The notes: generated by a model not told the origin, from the sequence alone. Counted from the first letter of the stretch, positions 11,201-25,235 are shown. The stretch is 64,000 nucleotides of DNA from Mnemiopsis leidyi (GCA_000226015.1 JH154184.1:1138869-1202868); one strand, 5' to 3'. Program-made: numbers and translations.

Positions 11201-13834
11201 GCGAGACGGGAGGCCCCACTGCGACCACTGCATTTATTCAATCGTTAATTATCAGGCTTATCATTATATTTGACTCTTCGTGAAAACAAGGTAAAATCAC
11301 TCCTTAGATTTAGAATGGGTGGTGAAATTTGGATTTAAGCAGCTTTTTTTCCACCTCCAAACATGTCAATACATTCCACATTCCACGCGTTCTGATCTTA
11401 ACCTCACGTGCAAAATAAGTTGGTTTAAATTTCAAGTAGGAAATGGTTTGTCGAGTAGGAAAGAAAAGATCACAGGAGCTGTGTCCTTGGAGGAGAATAT
11501 TTTACCGGTCAAGGACGGTCTCATGTTCAAATTTGTATGTGATCATTTGAAACACATCGTACAGAGGAGAGGTTTGTCAGATTTCAAAAAACTATTTTCA
11601 TCAAAAGAGTAAATAAATGGCTGTAAATAAATTCTTTCTTTGGATGGAAGCTAGGAAGTTAGAGTACTCACAGCAGAACGAATTGAGTTGCTTAATTTTT
11701 CAAAAATTTCAGTCTTGGTACTTAGGTATGCACCTTTTTATTCAAAATGTTCTCCCACTTCATCAGTACATTATTGGAATTGAGATACTAATTGTATACG
11801 TATTTATCAGTTTATATCCAAAAACATCATCGTATCATATCTTCTCAATTACCAGCAAATACCAAGATACATTCCAATTAGGAATCTATTTATAGTAACA
11901 ACATGATGTATTTCAGTGGTTCCAAATTGGAAAGCAATTATCACATGCTCAAACAACCGAGTGTACGTGTATGTTTAATGTTAGACTCGGTAGAACGGTG
12001 TTTTCATCTACTTCCTGCCAAATCAATTAAAGATAAGTCAGTAATGACTAATGATTGCTTAAACTATTTCCTGAAAGATCGAGTCAACCGAAGTGTGAAA
12101 GATCTTCAACCTTACATTCTCAATTTGAAATGTAGTCCAAGATTAAACTGTGTATAAACTATCAACTGAAACCTGGCTCTTCACAGACAGTATTTCTGGC
12201 TCGTTAAAGAATGCGACATTCGTAGCCTTGATCTGGCGAAATCTGGTTCTTGCAGGCGAACTGATATTAAGGGAGAGCCAAACAAAACCAAACAATGTCA
12301 AATAGAAGTGACTTGAACCGTGCAATAGCACCGGTTTTAGATAAGCCATTAAAGTCATCATTTTTAGAGGTATGGTCATGATAAAGTATGAAATAATGCG
12401 TCGATCACATCATAGACGCTATCACCGAATTAGATACCGAGGGCAAAATTGTTTTTGGCCATTACTATGATAAGTATGGACATGACCATGACACGATATC
12501 TTGAACTTAAATCACACTTTTCTCATCAAATGTCACGGATTTTGGAATTTGGATTCGGTTTTACTTTTCCACATTGAGCTGTGTATAGAATTACACTTGT
12601 GATCTCGATGTCCCAAATTCACGGTTTATTTCAGTCACGTGACAGGGTGACAGGCTACTCAAGTGTAAGCCGTTTTGATAATCTACCCCCACTTGGCTTA
12701 CTTTAAACACTCATAACATTTATCGAGCCCCTTGGTTCCTAAAATGATAAACTTCTCATATTTCGGTAGCTCTAAGCCGGAATTTATGACTTTTATTCAT
12801 TATGCTCATTAATTTATCCAGTTAGGAGCCAAGGTGTTTACTGACTATATAATACGACCGGGATTTACACTTATCACAAATCAGAGCAGTATGTCTTGTC
12901 AAGAGCAAACACAGAGCCTGCCAAGGCGGCAGGCAGGCATGTATTTCCTCGAGAATATTCGATAAGTTGGAGGAGGCACATGACTCTCGATAATTCTAGA
13001 AGCCTACAAAAGATGCCCGTATAATTAAATGTCGAGTGCGGGACGACGACTTAAGACTTAGCTTAGGCTGGTCAGGCTAATATTAACTAGCACCCTATTT
13101 ACAGGTACAGCGTGTTTGTACAATATGAACTGCCCTACACGGTAAACTTGTAAGAACGTTAAGTCTGGTTACTCTTACTTCTCTAATGACTTGTGAGGTG
13201 CTTGAAAATTCAAAGAAAGTTCTGAAAAGCTCGTCAACTTTCAGATCTGCAACTCCATTCGAAAACTTGTCTAAGGAACATAAAGAAGGAATTTCCATGT
13301 CATATTCCACAGATGCATTAGTCAAATGTTTAACTTTCGGTGGACGAGAAGCTAAAATCTCGCCAGTCTTATGGAATTTTCTCCACTTGGATACTCCTCA
13401 GTCCTCACCCTTCGTCTCCTACCGCTTGTTGCAACCCACAAATCAATCCACCCTGTTCTCAGCAAATCGGACTTCCAGCCGCATGACCGTCAGAGAAAAC
13501 CGAAAGTCGGGATCATTAGGGTGATTATCTCGTGCAGCAGTCCAAATCGGCCACCCAATCAAGATAAGCGCCGGGGATTATCTCCCGTTGTTCCCTTCTG
13601 GAGGCACATAGCTGCTCTTTCACCGACTAGTTTCCAGGGGTGAAGATAACTCGAAGTCATCAGGATAGGGTGAAGTGAGGGTAAACCGACCAGGTGTAGT
13701 CGGTGGAGATAGCCATTAATTGGAAGTTGCCGGAGGTGTCGTCTACTCCCTGTCAGACAATTTAATGGTAGTTGTCTAAAGCAGTCATCTCCGTCGGATT
13801 TGTTGCAACTGTTACGATTGATGAGGAGGAAGAG
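5266..13834. other. Long stretch without a recognised gene
   Basis: All open frames are short (at most about 127 codons) and none shows a domain or convincing splice-bounded exon. Notable items: three CACGTG sites within about 60 bp (5521-5580), a short GAGCGGTAG repeat near 5910-5970, CACGTG near 6362, 10323, 11404 and 12636, short CATGTATAGCATG repeats near 8720-8765, and a TATA-like box near 12846 with heat-shock-element-like GAATATTC and TTCTAGAAG at about 12951-13000 but no gene attached. Exons of a gene with large introns could hide here. Confidence 0.35.
7617..7765. repeat. Degenerate TATACA/GTACA low-complexity tract
   Basis: The tract is dominated by variants of CAGTATACATTACAC and GTACA. 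It resembles in composition, but not in exact unit, the minisatellite at 25.2 kb. Confidence 0.45.
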
Positions 13835-14065
13835 GTGGGAAAATAGAGGCGTTTTCTTTTGAAGTGCTGAGAAAATTAAGGAATACCGTTTGAGGAGCTG
13901 AGAAAATATAGAAGTTTTTTTTTCAGGGACTGAGAAATGCGACATTTTTTGGAGCTTAAAGTAGATCGACGATATCTTTTGAAGAGCTAAGATAAAAAGA
14001 GGCGTTTTCTTACAGGAGCTGATAAAATAGAGACGATTTCTTTTACGGAGCTAAAAAATTAAATA
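13835..14065. repeat. Degenerate ~32-bp tandem repeat, about 7-8 copies
   Basis: Each unit starts near GAGCTGAGAAAATAGAGG and ends in a T-rich CGTTTTCTTTT. Copies differ by several substitutions and small indels, so the array looks old. Several copies end in a pyrimidine run. Confidence 0.7.
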
Positions 14066-17000
14066 AGTATTACTTTTCAGACGTTTTACTTCGAGCAAGG
14101 CAGTGATTTGTGAAAACACCTTTGGATCATGAGGAGTGAACATAGAGACACTTTGATTAAAATCACATAAAAAAGATGTTGATCTGCAGCGGAGAAAGTT
14201 GTCTGTAAGCATGACGCCATCTTATATTAAGCTTAAGGAGGTACTGTCCGTCGATAAAGATTGTTTGAGGATGGCTGCTGAAGTGCTGAAGTTTGAACGG
14301 TAAATAAACCAACCGTCTCGACGTTATTTCCTTGTTTAGCAAAAACTCAAGCTGGACTGCACCGATGTCTGACATCATGGTTCGAGTGATAAAGTTGCAA
14401 TGTTGGCAGCAAATCCTGTGAAAAGTTTTGTAACCGTGTAAATATAGGATGCAAACTTCTATAATTTACAGAATTATCTGTAATCAGAGTTAGGGCAGTA
14501 ATCCGAGTATTACCAGCAGTAATATGTGTAATTTAATCCGTAGACCTACTTAGTGGATCCGTCCAACACATCCTGGTACCTACTCAGAGAGGGTGCATGT
14601 CCAATGATGTAAAGAATCAATGTTAAGTTTAGTGTTGTTAAGAATCAGTCACTTATAAGAATCAGACAAGGTTACAACTTCTGAGTTTAAGTTTAAACAG
14701 CTATAAATAAGTGAACCGAACTTGTCTTGAGACAAGTCAAGTTTTGAGCGTTTTTCGACACAGCTTTGAGCAAACTTGGACTAACTTGACCATAGGCATA
14801 CTTCGAAATCCGAAAGAAACTTAGAATATATTTAGGTCTAAATTCAATAAATTTAATTAGGACACAATCCCAACACGGTACTCATGATAGGATGAACACG
14901 AAATCAGCAAAATGAAACGAGAATAACTTTTGTCGCACCACAGAGCTCGAGCAATGAGCATAAGACAGATCATGAGATGACGTAGGGTTTGATGAAATAT
15001 CAAGAATACAAATTTAGAATAAATAATGTAATGCGTCGACTAATTTCTCGAATTCCTTGAATAATATTTCATAAGCATACATCTCGCTGAGTTCAAAACA
15101 CAGAGGCCTAACAGTTAATACTAAGCTTGTTTCAACTCACTACCTGCTGTAAGCATACATGAGTTCTTTGTCAATCAATTTTGTGATTTGTCTTTTAAAC
15201 GTTAAGCTATACACTGCTTGTCGCCGTTAGTTATTAGAAGTCTTGTGATTAGGTTATGTGTATCTAAAACTGGAGTTCAGTCGGGATGAAATAATTCAAC
15301 TGTGAAACAAGCTTAAAACATTGCCTTTTCAAAGAAATGAACGATTTGGTTGCATCTTTTAGCTTGACAATCTTTAAGTCACAATCGTGTGGAATCTACA
15401 CTTAATCAATAAGGCATCCGATTATTTAAATGGCAAAAATTACCCTGATTTGTCTAACGAATCGTAACGATTTGTATTTTTGAAATTCACCAGTACATTA
15501 TCGCCCAATAAAATATTCCTGACGGTAGCAATAAATCCAATTTATTTCTTCTCACGGCCCTGGAGCTGAAAATTAGGTGTAAATGAAAACCTAACGATTT
15601 GGGTCAGATAAGACAACGATTAGTGGTATGTAAAGCTTAAAATGTGCAATTTGAGAATATAAAATAATCCAATTATGATTAATGAATGGGTCTTGAATGA
15701 AATTTAGGATGGATTTAAAATGTTCCCGGTCTCTGTTTAATTATAGCATCATTACCTCAGTAAAATCTGTGTTTGGTAACATGTAATAACGATGGACACT
15801 TAAAATTCTTTTAACACTTATCACGGTATTTGCCAATAATCATTTAATGACAAAACAAAGAACATCGCAATTTAATCGCTGGAATGAGCAATTTTATGAT
15901 GAACATTCTTAGTTCATTTGATAATAAGACCTTGTATTCATCTATCATTCTGGGTAGCTACTCATTAGGAAAGAATTTATATGGTCATAATGTTATCTTG
16001 CTATGCAATTATCCCTGTCTTTGCCAAAATAGGAAAAACAAAAATCAGTATATGAGATCATAGTTATGTTTGGCGATTGGTAAAACGTCTTCCAAGTCCC
16101 AACTGCTGATATGATGAACTACTGAACTATAGCTATTGTTGGAATAACTGTGACTAACCACAACCACGTTGCGAGATTAGCTACAGTGGTCAAAAACAAC
16201 TACTATTCTAATATGTTAAGGGATGTAGGTTAACGTAATAATACAGGGAACGGTACGTGGAATAATAATTGAATAATTATATTCATAATTTTTTAAATAT
16301 ATTATTTGACATATAATTATGTCAATTTGTTTGAGGTCTTCTTTGATTCTATTAGTTTATTCACTAACGGTTAAAAAATAACTAATAAATATCTGAAAAT
16401 GATAAAGGGAATCATCCGAATATCATGAGCGAATTTCAAGCCAAGCACGATAGAGCCTTAATTGGATGAGTTCACTTAAATCATCAAGTTAATTACCTAA
16501 TCCCGAAAATTTTCCAAAAAAGCTTAAAAATAGCCTCATTCAAAAGCGGCCTCCTTACGGCTTCCTATTTTTTACTCGTCTACAATAAACAGACACCAGG
16601 GCAACTCAGGACACTGAACAGAAATGTAAGTACAAACATCTAGCTATCATGAAGATCATTGTGTCTCACAACCTCCCTCTCTCCTAATCCTAACTAGTTC
16701 CTAGTCGTAGAATCGTACATCAACTCTGGTCGTGTTTGATGTCATTAAGCTATGTTTTATTCAGTATAACAGCCTTTATCAGCTATTAGATGTACAGCTT
16801 TGTAATGCAATTTCTTCCTTACATGCTAGACATCAAGCAACAAGATTCTAGTACCTAGTTCTCAGTCAAGTGTAGTTCGGATCGGTTCTTTTTGCTTCTC
16901 TATACTGCAGTTTATGGCCAATGTACTGTTTTTTTCGTTAAATAAGATGTCTTATTAACGGCCGTTATTATTTGATTCTAATGATATTTGATTCTATTTT

Positions 17001-17640
17001 TTACTAATTATGGTTACAAGAATTCCATGTTTTAAATTGTGCCACGCGAGTTATTTTGTGTGCTCCGTCCTTGGCTTATGAACTATATCGACTAATTGAT
17101 TTGTAAAATGGAGCGAAAGATCGCTTTTTTTCTTGAGTAAATATTTTCTTATTCATTTGCGCAACATTTTCATGTTTATTCAAATTCTTCGCATTATTCC
17201 AATAAGACTGCTTAGCAACCATTTTGTCAATCGCAACTATCTCAAAGTGTTTACCTAAACTGATCAAACTATTTATCCAATGCACCAATCACATTCAACT
17301 TAATGGATTAAATTCAAGGAGGTTATTAAGTATATCGAAGTAGGGTATTGCAATAGGTTAGCTTGAATCAAAATTTCGTTAATTTCACTTTATCAGTAAT
17401 GAAAATGGTTTTGAGAAGTGGTTAAGAGACTTGATACGATAATAAAGCCGGAGGATTATTGTCGAAGGGTGAATTGAACATCTTCAGCTATATACATACT
17501 ATGCGGGAAAATAATGTTTAAACTTTTGGCTAAATTTCCGAACTTAAATCGTAACCACCTAACACTTATTTCAACAACTAGTCAAACCAACGGGCAATCG
17601 AACTTAAAATTCCATAAACTAACCAACTCATAAATCTGTT
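14066..17640. other. AT-rich stretch without a recognised gene
   Basis: Open frames are at most about 70 codons. The 20-mer CTATTGTTGGAATAACTGTG at 16133-16152 recurs exactly at 27223-27242, suggesting remnants of a dispersed repeat. Nothing else is recognised. Confidence 0.4.
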
Positions 17641-17641
17641 T

Positions 17642-17648
17642 TATATAA
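17642..17648 (+). promoter_or_regulatory. TATA box of the 17715 gene
   Basis: TATATAA lies 67 bp before the ATG, so transcription would start at about 17672 with a 40-nt 5' UTR and no leader intron. Function is inferred from spacing. Confidence 0.5.
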
Positions 17649-17714
17649 ACTCTCTTAATAATCACATACCCTAAGACTTGAACGGTCAATATCTAAAAAA
17701 TCAAGTACTCCATA

Positions 17715-18881
17715 ATGTCGATGATACTACAATCTAACCATAGTACATGCCCTAGGGACACTACACTACAACGACGGAGGGAAGACAGGATGGCCACCAA
17801 GAAACAGATCCTGGTGGGCTTCTTCATCGCCCTCACCGTCTTCCTTATGATCTTCTTCATGACATCCGACTACAACTTCTCAGTCTCCTTCAGCGCTAAT
17901 TCCCACCCACTCCACCTGAAGGAAGAGGAGACGCGCGGACATGCCAAGTACTTTGGAAGAGAGGAGGTGGAGGTGGCGGTGTACAAGGGTAAGGAAGGGG
18001 ATCTGGTGCCAGACGGACTGTCTACTCAGGGGGCTGGAGGTCCAGATAGAGTTGTTGTTATCAACGCTGATGAGGAGAACATTATGGAAGAGATTGCTGA
18101 GGAGATGAGAGAGGATGGAGGATGGATGGTCGACAAGACCGACCGGGAGTTTCCCAAGATAGAGATGAACCATGATGTTGAGGCAAAACCAGTACAACCC
18201 ACTGATGACATTTCTACTAAGGCTCTTACCACAGACCAAAGTACGACTACAAACGAGACGACAGAGACAACAACAACGACCACTACCCCACCCACTACAA
18301 GCACAACAACAAAAACGTCCTCCGAAGCCACCACTAATGATAGGAAAAGAAACAACAAGGTAGAAGTAAGGAGGAGAAAGAGAGATAACTTAGAAGGTAG
18401 CACGACAAACCCCCCGTCTGCTCCTTTATCGACTTCTTCTGTAACCGAGCCGGCTACTTCCCCACAAGAAACAACACAATCTAAAACCGAGTCAATATCT
18501 GCAGTCACTGTAGAATCATCCGCTCCGATAAACCTTGACACCAGTTCACAATCTACTGGGTCACATCCTATTGTAGTTCAAACATCCACTAAAACTGTAT
18601 CTGAATCGGGGGATGTTGTTGTCGATTTCACCACGACAGCGGGGGATGAACAGAGTACAACTAATTCCCCTGGATTTATAACTTCAGACTCTACGACACC
18701 AAATATCAGTGACAGTAAAAACATTACAGAACAGAACGTCACAGCCTCTGATTCGGAGAAAAACACAAAATTTCAGATAAATAACCACCAAGATAACAGT
18801 GTAGTTGTTGTAGAAAATAATGAGCTACCGGAGGAGTTTTTATCAGACGATGGGAATAACAGTGACAATTCCTTTGTCTGA
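17715..18881 (+). CDS. Type II membrane protein with Thr/Ser-rich ectodomain and furin-like site
   Basis: This is a 388-residue single-exon protein I do not recognise. A basic cytosolic N-terminus (1-30) is followed by one hydrophobic segment (about 31-51) with no signal cleavage site, giving a signal-anchor, type II topology. An acidic stalk (about 65-165) leads into a threonine-rich stretch (about 167-206) and a long Ser/Thr-rich region to the C-terminus, with several N-glycosylation sequons, as in a mucin-like O-glycosylated stalk. RRRKR at 219-223 is a furin-type dibasic site that could release the distal half. The layout resembles the stalk of Golgi glycosyltransferases or shed surface mucins, but no catalytic domain follows. 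An alternative start at Met26 has a stronger context (AGGATGG) and would remove only cytosolic residues. It is probably lineage-specific. Confidence 0.8.
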   Translation: MSMILQSNHSTCPRDTTLQRRREDRMATKKQILVGFFIALTVFLMIFFMTSDYNFSVSFSANSHPLHLKEEETRGHAKYFGREEVEVAVYKGKEGDLVPDGLSTQGAGGPDRVVVINADEENIMEEIAEEMREDGGWMVDKTDREFPKIEMNHDVEAKPVQPTDDISTKALTTDQSTTTNETTETTTTTTTPPTTSTTTKTSSEATTNDRKRNNKVEVRRRKRDNLEGSTTNPPSAPLSTSSVTEPATSPQETTQSKTESISAVTVESSAPINLDTSSQSTGSHPIVVQTSTKTVSESGDVVVDFTTTAGDEQSTTNSPGFITSDSTTPNISDSKNITEQNVTASDSEKNTKFQINNHQDNSVVVVENNELPEEFLSDDGNNSDNSFV

Positions 18882-21800
18882 AAGTTCGAAGATTTATGAC
18901 TCGGTAAAAGAGGGTGATATTACTTTATAAGAATTGTCGATGAGGATGATTTGAATCAAAATGAATTAAATTTGGGATAAGACTGTTGTAGATATAGGCT
19001 TTGAGAATATAGATGTTACAAATGCCTGCTGCTAGTACAAATAGAAATATTGTGGCCTTATGAACAAGTAGCAAAAGATTAGGATATTAATCATGTTTTT
19101 TTGTGGATTAAATATAAGCTTTTTAAGTAATAGAATCAAAGTACATCGTTGCCATATAGCTATGCTGTCTTCGTCCGGCTATCACTTATGGAATCGAAGT
19201 TTTAGTGGTAGGGAGCCTATCAAATGTGAGATTTTTGTTCAAGAGACTACAACTATTTGACGCAGCTTAAATCGAATTTTCTCTCAAATATCTTATAGCG
19301 CAAATTCGCAAGTACGGATTACATAATTTTGAAATGCAGCAATTAAATATGATGGAGAGTTTATCATAGGTCCTGTCTGAGCAAAAAATGTTGGTTGGTT
19401 GAAATAACTATATTCGGTATTAAAACGAAGGTAAATTATCAGTTTGGGTTTTGAGGAGAAGCTGTTCTAGATATGTAATGAGAGGGTATGAACACGAAGG
19501 AAAATTCTTGCTATCATGATATAATCACAGAGCCACGTCGGAGTTTCGACAGTGAAAGAATATTGAATGTGTTGAATTATTTAGAAAACTAACCTTTTGA
19601 ATTACTTTCGTCAGACTTGATAGAGGTTATTTACAATTTATGTTGCAAAAATGCAGCTTTTGTATTAAAGGGCTATTTCAAAAGATACAGTTAAGTTGTT
19701 TCTCTATTCATATATTGATATTTTTAAGACACAGTAATATTGTTATGTTTCAAATTGTTAAGAGCAACAAGTGATCTGATTTTCAGACTTATACCAGCAG
19801 GGCACGGTCCTCAACGTGCATGTTTCAAGCCGCACGTTTTAAATCTAAAATATGTAGATGAGATCACAGCGCTTAATCTCAAGCACAATTTTAAAGATAA
19901 GCACCGATCCTGCGAAAAAGAAGCTCTCAAACGCACTTTCCGACCCCGATGGACGAGGAACAAAACAATAATAGACAAAGCTTAAACTTTGCGAGTTTTA
20001 AAGCACATTAGATCACACTGGAGATGGTTCATCATCAGAGCCGTATAGCGCCGTCACATTCATGATTGTGATGAAATTAGCGAACATAAACGTTAGGACG
20101 TATACGTTGTGGGCCGAATGATATTAGGACGATATGTGACATTTTGCATTGATAAGCAGTACACATGACATATTAATACAATAGATAGGAAAGCAAATAA
20201 GGGGGAAAGGCAGTGGCAGTACCTGTTCCACTGCACGCTGTGATATCCTTGCTCATTGACCATGATGTATAGACGCAAACTTGGCAACTTGTCCATCATA
20301 ACAACACGAAAATCACGGGATGTCGGGATGAGGATGTAGAGCAGTATTCTGTATTGACCATAGTCCTGCTTGTCAATAGGAAGATGTTGCTGTTCAGCTC
20401 GATGTTGATCACGAGCCAGTGTGTTTTATGTGACAGGAAAGAATGAGAAATCAGAAAAGCAAAAGTTTTGGAAAGTTCTATCACGAATTAAATTCCGATT
20501 AGAGAATCTGGCAAATTATAGTTTGTCAGCTTCTGACGAACTTAAAGCCAAAAGACGGAAAATCATTGAAATTAAATGAAAATTTACGGTGCGGACTAAG
20601 GACCAGAAGGCAGAAGGGAATAGTTGTGAATTGTGCAAAAAGGACTCTGGAAACAAGCTGGGATTGTACAAAAAGCAGAGTGCAAACAGTTAACGTAATC
20701 ACAACTCACACGCAATCAAAAATCGAACCCATTATTGATGACTACTTTATCCCAAAATCGTGGAACGCTCGACTTTACACGCGCGTGTAATTCTGTCCCG
20801 TTTGGCGCCAAAAGTGATCGTTCTTTTTTCGTTTGCGTGTGAAGTTGATTGCGCTGAATTCGGTTTCAGGTTAGGGACATGGTTTATTCCTTGTACTCGG
20901 CCGTGTTTGACAGTTTACCTTCTCCATATATTACTAGACTCAACTTCTTGTAGATGTAATGTCCTCCGGGGAAGGAGAGAATACAGCCTTAAATTTTTGT
21001 TCCGTCTAGAATTTAAACCGCGTTCATCTGTAGCTACATTCTCCGGTCCCACTTCCGCACTCCTTCAACCACTTCTGGAATCCAAGCCCCCTCCTTCTCG
21101 TCTGCTTGAAGTTCCCAAAGCTCCCTTCTCAGAGGTATGTCAAATATTTACACCCGCCATTTATTCACTTTATCTGCAAGTTATGCATGGCAGGTTCCCG
21201 CCATTACATACCTCCCTCCATCTTCCCCTTATAGCAGGTGATGTCATTTACGTCATGTATGAAGGGATAAAATGTCCTGTCACTTTTCTGGACCCTAACT
21301 TGCCGACACAGTACTTAGTATTACCTCCGTTACCCAATATGGTCACTTTGACGCAACCACATGATCCGTCTGTCACCCAATTAGAAGACAGGGTTTCAAC
21401 ACGTGACTTTAACCGTCCAATAGGGTTGTTGCTCTTTACTCACTGGACTTAATAATCCTGGAGACAAATTAAATTACTCATTATCAGATGGTGAAGGGGC
21501 CCGCTCGCGACAAGTTATGATAAGAGCTCTGTTTTACAAAAACTCTCAAATTCTCGGCGCACTAAACGGAGTCAATCAAGTTAGATTAATTGCTCCTTTT
21601 TTAAAAAGAAAGATTTGCTGCGTGGAAATAAGCTGTTTTCCAGGGTTATTGGTCAAGTTATCTGATTAGGAAACACTAAAGAGAGGCAGAAGGTCACACT
21701 AAATCTCCGTTGTTCACACCTGTCTTTCCTAAACGTTGTTTTGATCCCACCGATATTAGACCTGAAGTCTTCTTCCCCCAGCAGCTTCAACCGAGTTGTG

Positions 21801-24800
21801 AAAAGGTTCTATTGTCCGGATTCGCCAGCCACAATTCTCTTCCTTGATTGGTTCAGCCCAGCCACGTGACGTTTCTCGCTGTCCTGATTGGTTTACACCA
21901 ACCCGCTGAGCCTACCAGTCTGATTTTAAGGTTCACTCGATTACCAGACCGGTTTTAATTCATAAAACAGACCGGTCCAGTCCACTGTAAAGCCATTACG
22001 TTCGAGACATACGTGCTGAGAAGATAGGGTGATATAATGTAGTGTGTATCATTACCAGGAGGTGGTGGAAGCCTATATTCACACATATCCGACATAATCC
22101 AGCATATCACACTGGCTTATAATACCTTTATAACGTCCCATAGGTAAGGTCTGTGTTAATTGATGCTATTATATGTTTTTATAAACAACAATGTTGATTA
22201 AACCTGCAAATTGAGGGATATTTCTGTGGATGAGTTAAATGTACTCTCTTGGTTCTTAAAAGATTTATTAGCAGAAGAGCAATCCAGGTTTCTGGTTGGT
22301 GGGGCAAATTTTGGTAATTTGACAAGTTTATCACTGGGTTCTTGTGAAATTCCGGCAAAGTGTCGAAATATTTTGTAATTTGATCTTCGGGAAAATTGCC
22401 GTAAAGGACAGGAATCGGTGAAGGTCTATGCAATCCTTTGACTACAATCGCCAGGAAAAAAATAAACAATTTTTCAATTTGATCGCTTTTCAATTGACTT
22501 AATTCAGAAAATGACTCAGCCATCTTCCAATCTGCCATTTTCCATAAAAAGACAGACTCAAAGGATTCCTGTTAAGATTCCAACCCTGCACTACACCTAA
22601 CAAGACACTAATTACCGACCAACACGACTGATATCATTAAAACATAAATGTTTCCTCCCGTTTTTGTCGTGCCCGCCCGAGGTACGACTCTTCGTAGCTC
22701 TCACGTGTGGTCCTAGTCAGTGTGGGTAGCCAGCCATGCGCGGTCCGGTCCGCGCAGACCGCAAGAGGAGGGAGGCAGAGAAAGAGATAAAAAGTTAGAG
22801 ACTTGCCGAGAAGATGAGGTCGCTTGGAGAAGGAGAGAAAGAGAGAGAAAGAGGGAGAGAGAAACCCACCAACTTGCTGCGACCTCCCATTTGTACCTGA
22901 CGGACCGGTTACGTTCCAGCTCACAATGCCTTGTTTTCATCACCAGGAATTATGTGGAATATATATATATATAGGTGTGTGTTGTGCCACGTGTCTTCCC
23001 TCTACTTACTAATTTGCACGTGCATTTATCTGTCTTCCACGTGTACGGTACGATAGACCACGTGCTGTTTTATTGCATATCTCGGACTGATTGGTTTGTT
23101 GACGCTGATTGATGATGTAACGCTTAATGAGCAAGACAATGATTTTCTATCGCTCATTATCTCTCTCTCTTGAAGGATCTGATAACTTATCGCTGTTAAA
23201 TTACGGAATGTACAATATTTAGCCTTGATTGGTAGCGCTTCACTGAGACAATGTATTGTTAGGTGGTCTACTAGGTTACAGTTTGTCTAGACACTGTATA
23301 TCACTAGACTGAGGAGGACAGGTTTTATATATCTGTACCACGTCTACACTTTACCGTGCACCGGAAATGAGGCCCGGATTTGGTACTGGGAAGGAGTTTG
23401 TGCAACTGGCAGAAACATAGCGATTTATATTTTCGGAGCGATTCTACATTTATTTGGAGCCATGCTTTATTTTGGAGCGATTGAACTATATTTTGGAGTT
23501 TACGATTTTGGAGTGGTCAGCAAATGAATGTGTAATTGTTACTTGGGTCGTTACTCGTTGGAGTAACAAACCAATCTCTTTTCCAATAATCCTGGCGATG
23601 GTAAATACTTTTTGCATTGAATTGCCTCTAGTTGCAGAACTCGATTAAAATTTCTTTTTCCTCCCCTAAAATGTTGAGATTGCTTCTCAAAGAGTAACCA
23701 AAATGTCGTCATTACTTAATCACCGGAGCGATAAGCAATTGGAAAGCATGCGCATCAGGTCATTATCGGAAATGAAAAGAAAGCGGAAGTGCTGTACGTT
23801 CTCGTGACCTCCACCAACGAAGTCGTTAAGAGCCGTTGAGTACGAGTGAGGATGTTTCAGGAACTGAAATCGGTAAAATTAATACCAAAGTAAAAATTTG
23901 ACCTGCGGAATGTGATCAAATTTTGTTCCCAAATCTTGCCTTTTATTTGTGAAATTAGGCTACAGATTTAGAATAGGTGCAAAATAGGCGTGTTTACTTC
24001 TTCATCTACTCAAACTCTGCTTTCAGCATTTACTTAATCAAAGCAGCAACTGCTCAATTTACGGTGAATTATTCTCGAATAACTCGATATAATGGAACGG
24101 CAACTTCTATTTTATTTATTTTTCCGGTTCTATGGCTTAGAAATGCAATCAAATAACAATGCAGCTTTAAAAGACAAAGGTAAATCTGGTCTTCATCACA
24201 TCAAGGTGTAAATTCGAAAGCAAAACAAGTATTCTCATAGGATGATTTCATTTGTTTATCTGATTATAAAATATGTGCTGCGACTCGTACCAACAATAGA
24301 TTTTCCAGCTCTTTGTCCATGGTATTATCAAGTTTCTTACTCTACACAGCACATGACATTTTGCTATTCATTTAAGAAGGATCTAGAATTGGCACGATTC
24401 GAAAGAGATTTCATTCTGGATAGATCTACTTCCAGTAATATTGGGCGTTGCTATGTGAACTGCAGATATCAATAGTAGATATTTAAACTTAGCCAGTAAC
24501 AATGTTAGCTTGAATTAGCAACATGGTGCTGCTACCTGGCACGTGAGAAAATACTCTCTTTTTGTTGGTCCATTTTAGTCACTAAGTTAGCCCGCCCATT
24601 CGATTGGCAGGAATCACCCATTTTTGTATCTATTATTAAGGCGGCTCCCGTTAGATCAGCGTCTGGTTTTAGATCAACGCATAATCTACACCCAGGTCTC
24701 TTTTTTACCGATAATCAATACCATCAATCTAAGTCGGGAGAAAAAACATTGCAAGATGACCCAGCCCAACTTTTGCTGTGAACAACGACGTTTCATTTCT

Positions 24801-25235
24801 AAATCATGTTCCGTCAGATTGTAAAAAAGACAGGTGTGACAACCTATCACGTGACCTGCAATTGTTCCGTCGGGGTAATACAATTAGCTGCTAACTGGAA
24901 CCTGTTTACTCGACCCGTTTGTGTCAGGGTATAATTTGGATAAAATTAGCCGACATTGTTTTGAAAAAAAAAGTGGCGTGCCGTGACTGCAGGAAAGTGT
25001 TAAACCGTTTTGGAAATACGGTTAAGTGCCCATTTTTAAATTAAAGAATTATGTTTTTGTAGTAGGTAAGTGGTATTTGTGATGCATCAAAAAGTAAAAT
25101 AACGCCGAATAGCTCTACACAAACGTAACAAAACGGTAGGATGTGTAAATAGGGAGTTATTAGATTATCAACATGCTCCATCGAACCCCGGAAGTGTGGA
25201 CATGTCTTTACTGGGTATACTTACTCGACCCCTCT
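18882..25235. other. Stretch without a recognised gene, rich in CACGTG
   Basis: The largest open frame (20760-21452, plus, 230 codons) has no recognisable domain. CACGTG occurs repeatedly from about 21.4 kb onward (near 21389, 21862, 22700, 22985, 23018, 23037, 23057, 24539, 24848). A (TA)n run sits near 22961-22972. No exon set could be joined with confidence. Confidence 0.35.
22817..22868. repeat. GA-rich simple repeat
   Basis: Purine-only tract of GAGA/GAAA units, open on both strands by composition. Confidence 0.7.

Noticed and set aside
12840-13010. Heat-shock promoter (TATA-like box with GAATATTC and TTCTAGAAG)
   Set aside because: The elements are weak and spaced irregularly, and no heat-shock gene follows on either strand.
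20760-21452. 230-codon plus-strand open frame
   Set aside because: No domain, biased toward Leu/Pro/Ser as expected from local composition, no convincing promoter or conserved motif. Its length alone is only marginally unlikely by chance.
22179-22538. 119-codon minus-strand frame starting MADWKMAESFSELSQLK
   Set aside because: The start looks protein-like but nothing further resembles a family and no exon partners were found.
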